Shown: positions 6,110 through 8,866 of the stretch, one piece after another
How positions within the stretch are numbered: position 1 is the first letter of the stretch
How the letters are laid out: each line of letters begins with the position of its first letter
Source: Clostridia bacterium
GTDB lineage: Bacteria > Bacillota_A > Clostridia > Christensenellales > CAG-138
Reading direction: 5' to 3'
Assembly: GCA_017459315.1 (NCBI GenBank)
Contig: JAFUDD010000162.1
Span: 1-8,866 of the forward strand
DNA length: 8,866 bases
Made by a program: the position numbers and the translations under genes
Notes under the pieces: generated by a model
Seen by the model: the letters and a program-made list of their open reading frames with translations, nothing else
What the model was told of the DNA's origin: nothing
The model's database searches: none

Positions 6110-7216
6110 TTATCGGAAAAACTTCGGCAGGGCGTTGTAAAGACAGGTCAACCAGCATTCATAGGTGTGGTTTGCGCCGTATACATCGACCATGGCGCAG
6201 TTCTGTTCGTCCACGAGCCGATCGATGCCCGCTGTCATTGCCTGATAGGTGGTATGCACGTCCTTATAGAAATTGCCGCCCGTGCGATCCTCTGTGCCGA
6301 TCGCGCAGTACCAGTAGCCGATCGCATAGTCCTTTTCGGGGCCGTTGACCGCCTCGATCACGGCTTCGACGTCGGTCGCCGGACCGCTGAACGAGCCGAT
6401 ATAGGCAAAGTACGGCAGGCAATAGGAGAAGACCGAAGCAAAGCTCGTCATGCTGCCGAGCGACAGCCCGGCATAGGCAAAGTGCTCGCGCTGCGCGATC
6501 ACCTCGTCCATCGTCTTGGCGTATGTCGAATAGCGCTCGATCACGGCAGGGAGCAAATACGCCGTCAGCTCCTGCCCGAACAGCCCGGACACAACGCTGT
6601 TTTCCTCTTTATAGTTGTCATGGTCGTTATACAGGGAGGGCGTGACGACGATGCAGGGCTCCGCCTTGCCCGTCCCGATCAGATAATCGAGCAACTCCTT
6701 GGTATAATTGCCGGTAAACACATAGGTCGAATCATCCTGATGATACGGCTCCTGCGCAAGCCAGTAGCCTGCCTGATCGGTCGAGCCGTGCAGCAGGATC
6801 AGCACGTTGTATGGCTTGGAGGCGTCATACCCATAGGGCAAATACACGAACGCCTCCTTTTCGATCATCTGCTCCTCGCCCGTCAGCGCTTGGATGTTAT
6901 AGGCGAAGGTTTCGTAGGTCATGCGCTCGACGGTTCCCTTGTTCTCATGTCCGCCCGCCTTCAGAAGATCCATCAGCTCCGTTTCACGGCGAATATCGTT
7001 CCAAAGAAACTCCGTCTTTTTGCCGCACAGCTCGCAGGTGTCGCCGACATACCGGTGATCGATGCGCTTATTGCAGACAAGGCAACGCGTCGTGTCCGGG
7101 TCGTGCTGCGTATGCGGACAGTTGTTCGGATCGACAGGCTCCGGCTCTGCCTTACAGCCAACCATGCCCAATAGCAAGCAAAGCAAACACATCGCGACAC
7201 AAATGATCCTTTTCAT
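6110..7216 (-). CDS. Lipoprotein CE1/feruloyl-esterase-like hydrolase with N-terminal zinc-ribbon-like segment
   Basis: This is the first gene of the operon, 368 residues, ATG at 7216 behind a strong GGGAGG. The leader ends MVGC with Cys21 as the likely lipidation site. Next comes a cysteine-rich stretch with C45xxC48 and C61xxC64 (plus C33, H35, H38), the spacing of a zinc ribbon, which is unusual directly after a lipobox. The rest is an esterase-D/CE1-type alpha/beta hydrolase: VLILLHGSTD at about 138-147 for the oxyanion hole, nucleophile Ser252 in GLSLGS, likely acid Asp310 in GTED, and His350 in GANHTYECW, matching the late HxxxxW region of feruloyl esterases. The likely role is cleaving aromatic or acyl esters from surface-bound polysaccharide. 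The frame ends 15 bp before the next gene. Substrate is inferred from the family only. Confidence 0.8.
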   Translation of the reverse strand: MKRIICVAMCLLCLLLGMVGCKAEPEPVDPNNCPHTQHDPDTTRCLVCNKRIDHRYVGDTCELCGKKTEFLWNDIRRETELMDLLKAGGHENKGTVERMTYETFAYNIQALTGEEQMIEKEAFVYLPYGYDASKPYNVLILLHGSTDQAGYWLAQEPYHQDDSTYVFTGNYTKELLDYLIGTGKAEPCIVVTPSLYNDHDNYKEENSVVSGLFGQELTAYLLPAVIERYSTYAKTMDEVIAQREHFAYAGLSLGSMTSFASVFSYCLPYFAYIGSFSGPATDVEAVIEAVNGPEKDYAIGYWYCAIGTEDRTGGNFYKDVHTTYQAMTAGIDRLVDEQNCAMVDVYGANHTYECWLTCLYNALPKFFR

Positions 7217-7222
7217 TTCAAT

Positions 7223-7228
7223 CCTCCC
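7223..7228 (-). promoter_or_regulatory. Ribosome binding site of the first operon gene
   Basis: GGGAGG on the minus strand lies 6 nt before ATG 7216. It fixes the start that gives an intact lipoprotein leader. Confidence 0.75.
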
Positions 7229-7294
7229 ATTTCAAGCTTTCCGTTCCCATCCGAGCGGCAGAATCCCACAGGATAGAATACGGTATGTAAGCAT

Positions 7295-7313
7295 ATTATA
7301 AAGTTTTTGTAAA
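7295..7313 (-). promoter_or_regulatory. Putative promoter of the five-gene hydrolase operon
   Basis: On the minus strand a perfect TATAAT (complement of 7295-7300) lies about 80 bp upstream of the first operon gene, in an AT-rich stretch. TTTACA (complement of 7308-7313) is close by but only 7 bp from it, too near to be its -35 box. No good -35 is seen at 16-18 bp. Position and the -10 match support it; the missing -35 lowers confidence. No recognisable operator was found. Confidence 0.4.
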
Positions 7314-7435
7314 GATAGCCATAGAGACAGCACAAGCTTGCTTTTCAGCCGCACAGATTTCTCATAGCAAGGACGAACAGAGGTAAATTCAAGAGAAAAT
7401 GATCGTCATGCGGCATTTTGCATGAAAGGAACAGT

Positions 7436-7501
7436 ATGAATCTTCATTTCTTTCTCGATGGTGATATCCTTAATAAGGAGCTATATTGGGCATCCTTTTG
7501 A
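7436..7501 (+). CDS. Possible 21-residue small frame or gene remnant
   Basis: An ATG behind AAAGGAACAGT, an acceptable Shine-Dalgarno, opens a 21-codon frame reading MNLHFFLDGDILNKELYWAS then F and stop. I do not recognise it. The 3' part overlaps the left arm of the AAGGAGC/GCTCCTT inverted repeat. It could be the remains of a longer gene, a leader peptide, or chance. Coding status is doubtful. Confidence 0.15.
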   Translation: MNLHFFLDGDILNKELYWASF

Positions 7502-7650
7502 AGGCTCCTTCTGTGTAATTTCGATGTTAAATAGTGTATATCACAGAACTCCAGAAAACTCAAACATAATTATTGTTGGTTATTCAATTTTGTGTATAAT
7601 TGCGCTAATATCATCAGAAGTCATTTTGCTTTTATTTTTTTGGCGGATAT

Positions 7651-7680
7651 TTTCAGATAGTAGTGGTTTTCTGCTGAAAG
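7651..7680. repeat. Hairpin repeat element, copy A
   Basis: TTTCAG (7651-7656) and CTGAAA (7674-7679) flank a loop containing AGTAGTGGTTTT. The core and arms are shared with copies at 7702-7738 and about 7773-7804. Confidence 0.5.
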
Positions 7681-7701
7681 CTAAAAAAGCAAGCATAAAA
7701 A

Positions 7702-7738
7702 GCTTTTCAGAATGTAGGGGTTGTATGAACTGAAAAGC
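7702..7738. repeat. Hairpin repeat element, copy B (perfect 9-bp stem)
   Basis: GCTTTTCAG (7702-7710) and CTGAAAAGC (7730-7738) are perfectly complementary around a 19-nt loop holding ATGTAGGGGTTG. It has the same TTTCAG arm and similar core as copy A. There is no U-tract after it on either strand, so it is not a typical terminator. Confidence 0.6.
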
Positions 7739-7772
7739 CATACTTCGATTGTCTGGTCAATGCAATGTTTCT

Positions 7773-7804
7773 TTTCAAAATGTAGTGGTTTTAGTTTTTT
7801 GCAG
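7773..7804. repeat. Repeat element, copy C (degenerate, no stem)
   Basis: TTTCAAAATGTAGTGGTTTT shares the arm and core of copies A and B, but the right arm is replaced by a T-rich stretch ending TTTTTTGCAG, so no hairpin forms. Confidence 0.45.
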
Positions 7805-7840
7805 ATAACCAATAGCCTAGCAGATCGGCGATAAAAATGT

Positions 7841-7890
7841 AAAAGAGACTGTTATGTGTGGATTTGATCCACCATAGCTGTCTCTTTTTT
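7841..7890 (+). terminator. Long intrinsic-terminator-like hairpin
   Basis: AAAAGAGAC (7841-7849) pairs with GTCTCTTTT (7880-7888). Inside, TATG (7853-7856) plus GTGGAT (7858-7863) pair with ATCCAC (7867-7872) plus CATA (7873-7876), leaving one bulged T and a TTG loop. Six T residues close the plus-strand side, and A-rich sequence on the other side would give U residues in the opposite direction, so it may act both ways. It separates the repeat elements from the recombinase remnant; no plus-strand gene obviously ends here. Confidence 0.65.
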
Positions 7891-7981
7891 AAGGTACAGG
7901 TCGCCTTGCTACGAACATGGCGCCTGTCACCGCATAATCAACCCATCAACCGTGCATGATAAGATTTTCCATCCCACAAAG

Positions 7982-7988
7982 AAGGAGG
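7982..7988 (+). promoter_or_regulatory. Ribosome binding site of the recombinase remnant
   Basis: AAGGAGG lies 7 nt before ATG 7996. It is a near-perfect Shine-Dalgarno and fixes the start of the tyrosine-recombinase part, indicating that the original 5' end is intact. Confidence 0.8.
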
Positions 7989-7995
7989 CTTTATC

Positions 7996-8866
7996 ATGCT
8001 CATCATCACCGAAGCAACCATCAACGCATTTGCCTCGTTCCTCGCGGAGCGGGAGTACGCCGCCGCGACCATCAGCAAGTACGCTCACGACGTCTGCCTG
8101 CTTATGGATTACGCCCCGGACGGCATCCCCGACAGGGCGGTGATCGTCGGGTTTCGTGTATACCTTGACGCAAAGAGCTACTCGCCCGCGAGCGTCAACT
8201 CCATGCTCGGCGCGGTCAACCTCTTTCTTACGTTCCTCGGCTTAGACTGGCGGCTCAAATATGTCCGCGTTCAGCGCAAGACCTTTCTGCCCGCCGACAA
8301 GGAGCTGACGCAAACCGAGTACGAGCGCATGGTGCGGGCGGCAGAGAACGACGGCAACGAACGCCTTGCATTGTTGGTGCAGGCGCTCTGCGCCCTCGGC
8401 ATATGGGTGAGCGAGCTGCACGCCGTCACGGTCGAAAGCCTCAAAACCGGCGAGGCGCATAAGGTGGGAACCTATGTGATCGTCTCCGCCGAATCGGATG
8501 TAGTGCGGCGCATCTACAGACAGTATTTGGAAGGCTACAGCCCGAAGATGATCGCGGACGGACTGATGGAGGATGGCATCTGCACCCCGTCCGGCGGGGA
8601 GAAATGGTATCCGAGTACAGTAGCGAGCATTTTGGAAAATGAGAAATACGCCGGAGACCTTCTGATGCAGAAATGGTATGTGGAGGACTACCTGACCCAC
8701 AGGTGCGTGAAGAACAGCGGGGAGAAACCACAGTACTTTGTGGAAGACGACCACGACCCAATCGTGCCGAAGGCGGTGTTCTACCAGGTGCAGGGGGAGA
8801 AGAGGCCGGAGCCTGCCGTGATTACGACGACTTCTTCAGCCGCACGAAGTACACGGTGCCGGAGGG
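7996..8866 (+). CDS. Chimeric recombinase frame: tyrosine-recombinase N-terminus joined to serine-recombinase middle (partial, probably a pseudogene)
   Basis: The frame is open from ATG 7996 to the right edge, 290 codons, with no stop. Residues 1 to about 95 are a phage-integrase SAM-like core-binding domain (FLAEREYAAATISKYAHDV; then SYSPASVNSMLGAVNLFLTFLGL). Residues about 103-154 start the catalytic domain, LCALGIWVSELHAVTVESL, but the catalytic Arg of the usual G(I/L)RVSEL motif is Trp137 (TGG, one C-to-T step from CGG). Near residues 155-165 (about 8458-8490) homology switches to the Recombinase domain of large serine recombinases: ESDVVRRIYRQYLEGYSPKM, CTPSGGEKWYPSTVASILEN, EKYAGDLLMQK and DPIVPKAVFYQVQ, to about residue 266. 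The serine catalytic N-domain and the tyrosine catalytic C-domain are both absent, so neither chemistry is possible. The last 20 or so residues look like out-of-frame sequence. This could be a decayed insertion hotspot or an assembly chimera. Confidence 0.75.
   Translation, partial: MLIITEATINAFASFLAEREYAAATISKYAHDVCLLMDYAPDGIPDRAVIVGFRVYLDAKSYSPASVNSMLGAVNLFLTFLGLDWRLKYVRVQRKTFLPADKELTQTEYERMVRAAENDGNERLALLVQALCALGIWVSELHAVTVESLKTGEAHKVGTYVIVSAESDVVRRIYRQYLEGYSPKMIADGLMEDGICTPSGGEKWYPSTVASILENEKYAGDLLMQKWYVEDYLTHRCVKNSGEKPQYFVEDDHDPIVPKAVFYQVQGEKRPEPAVITTTSSAARSTRCRR
8817..8866 (+). pseudogene. Possible third gene fragment at the right edge
   Basis: In the frame two positions off the recombinase frame, the last 50 bases read RDYDDFFSRTKYTVPEG, which looks more like real protein than the TTTSSAARSTRCRR seen in the recombinase frame. 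I do not recognise the family. It suggests a frameshift or another join between about 8795 and 8817. The piece is too short for a firm call. Confidence 0.3.

Larger units (their letters stand above)
7217..7995. other. AT-rich gene-poor interval between the operon and the recombinase remnant
   Basis: This stretch of nearly 780 bp holds no convincing gene. Most of it is visibly more AT-rich than the GC-rich operon and the recombinase on either side. It contains the putative operon promoter, a possible 21-codon small frame, a 7-bp inverted repeat (AAGGAGC 7475-7481 / GCTCCTT 7504-7510), three related TTTCA...GTAGTGGTT elements and a long terminator-like hairpin. A 91-codon frame at 7458-7733 is probably spurious. 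The composition shift suggests a separate origin or decayed mobile DNA. Confidence 0.6.

Noticed and set aside
5393..7174. Very long plus-strand open frame (593 codons) antisense to two esterase genes
   Set aside because: It lies opposite two genes with clear catalytic motifs and leaders. The translation is rich in Arg, Val and His with no recognisable domain, as expected from the complement of GC-rich coding sequence.
7308..7313. TTTACA as the -35 box of the operon promoter
   Set aside because: It is only 7 bp from the TATAAT and no good -10 lies 16-18 bp downstream of it.
7475..7510. AAGGAGC/GCTCCTT inverted repeat as a terminator or attenuator for the small frame at 7436-7501
   Set aside because: Seven-bp stem with a 22-nt loop and no U-tract. 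Chance occurrence cannot be excluded.
7458..7733. 91-codon plus-strand frame with a hydrophobic stretch
   Set aside because: No Shine-Dalgarno, AT-rich low-complexity translation, and it runs through the hairpin repeat elements. The hydrophobicity is explained by the T-rich sequence.

Overview
This window looks like an accessory region from a Gram-positive-type bacterium, most likely a Bacillota/Clostridia member, possibly gut or rumen associated. The clues are strong AGGAGG-type ribosome binding sites, lipoprotein leaders, an SBP_bac_5 transporter component, secreted carbohydrate-esterase-like proteins, and clostridial-style tyrosine and serine recombinase fragments. This placement is an inference; there is no rRNA or marker gene here.

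Layout, left to right. (1) 1-827, minus strand: the C-terminal half of a family 5 extracellular solute-binding protein, followed by a terminator-like hairpin at 7-27. Its 5' half is missing. (2) 827-974: a short repeat-rich segment exactly where the binding-protein gene is cut. It holds two clusters of 10-bp-period CTAC repeats, a 14-bp and a 16-bp direct repeat shared between them, a TACGCCA/TGGCGTA palindrome and a 12-bp-period repeat. It looks like a recombination junction or the end of an element. (3) 1018-7216, minus strand: a tight five-gene operon read leftward, with gaps of 11-23 bp. In transcription order it encodes a lipoprotein esterase with a cysteine-rich zinc-ribbon-like segment, a lipoprotein with an Ig-like domain plus an acetylesterase-type hydrolase, a membrane-anchored CE15-like (glucuronoyl esterase) hydrolase, a lipoprotein with an Fn3-like domain plus a tyrosine-phosphatase-family domain, and a lipoprotein glycerophosphodiester phosphodiesterase. 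(4) 7217-7995: a mostly AT-rich gene-poor stretch with a putative operon promoter, repeated hairpin motifs and a long terminator-like hairpin. (5) 7996-8866, plus strand, running off the end: a chimeric open frame joining the N-terminal part of a tyrosine recombinase, whose catalytic Arg is replaced by Trp, to the middle of a large serine recombinase. Near the right edge the frame appears to change again.

How it may work: all five operon products carry export or anchor signals and all have ester- or phosphoester-hydrolase active-site motifs, so the operon looks like a cell-surface kit for removing ester and phosphate groups from a polymer. Substituted plant xylan suits the three esterases. 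A phosphodiester-containing glycopolymer such as teichoic acid suits the phosphodiesterase and phosphatase. No glycoside hydrolase, complete transporter or regulator is visible in the window. The operon lies between a truncated gene and broken recombinases, which suggests a mobile or rearranged region; assembly chimerism at either edge cannot be excluded from the sequence alone.
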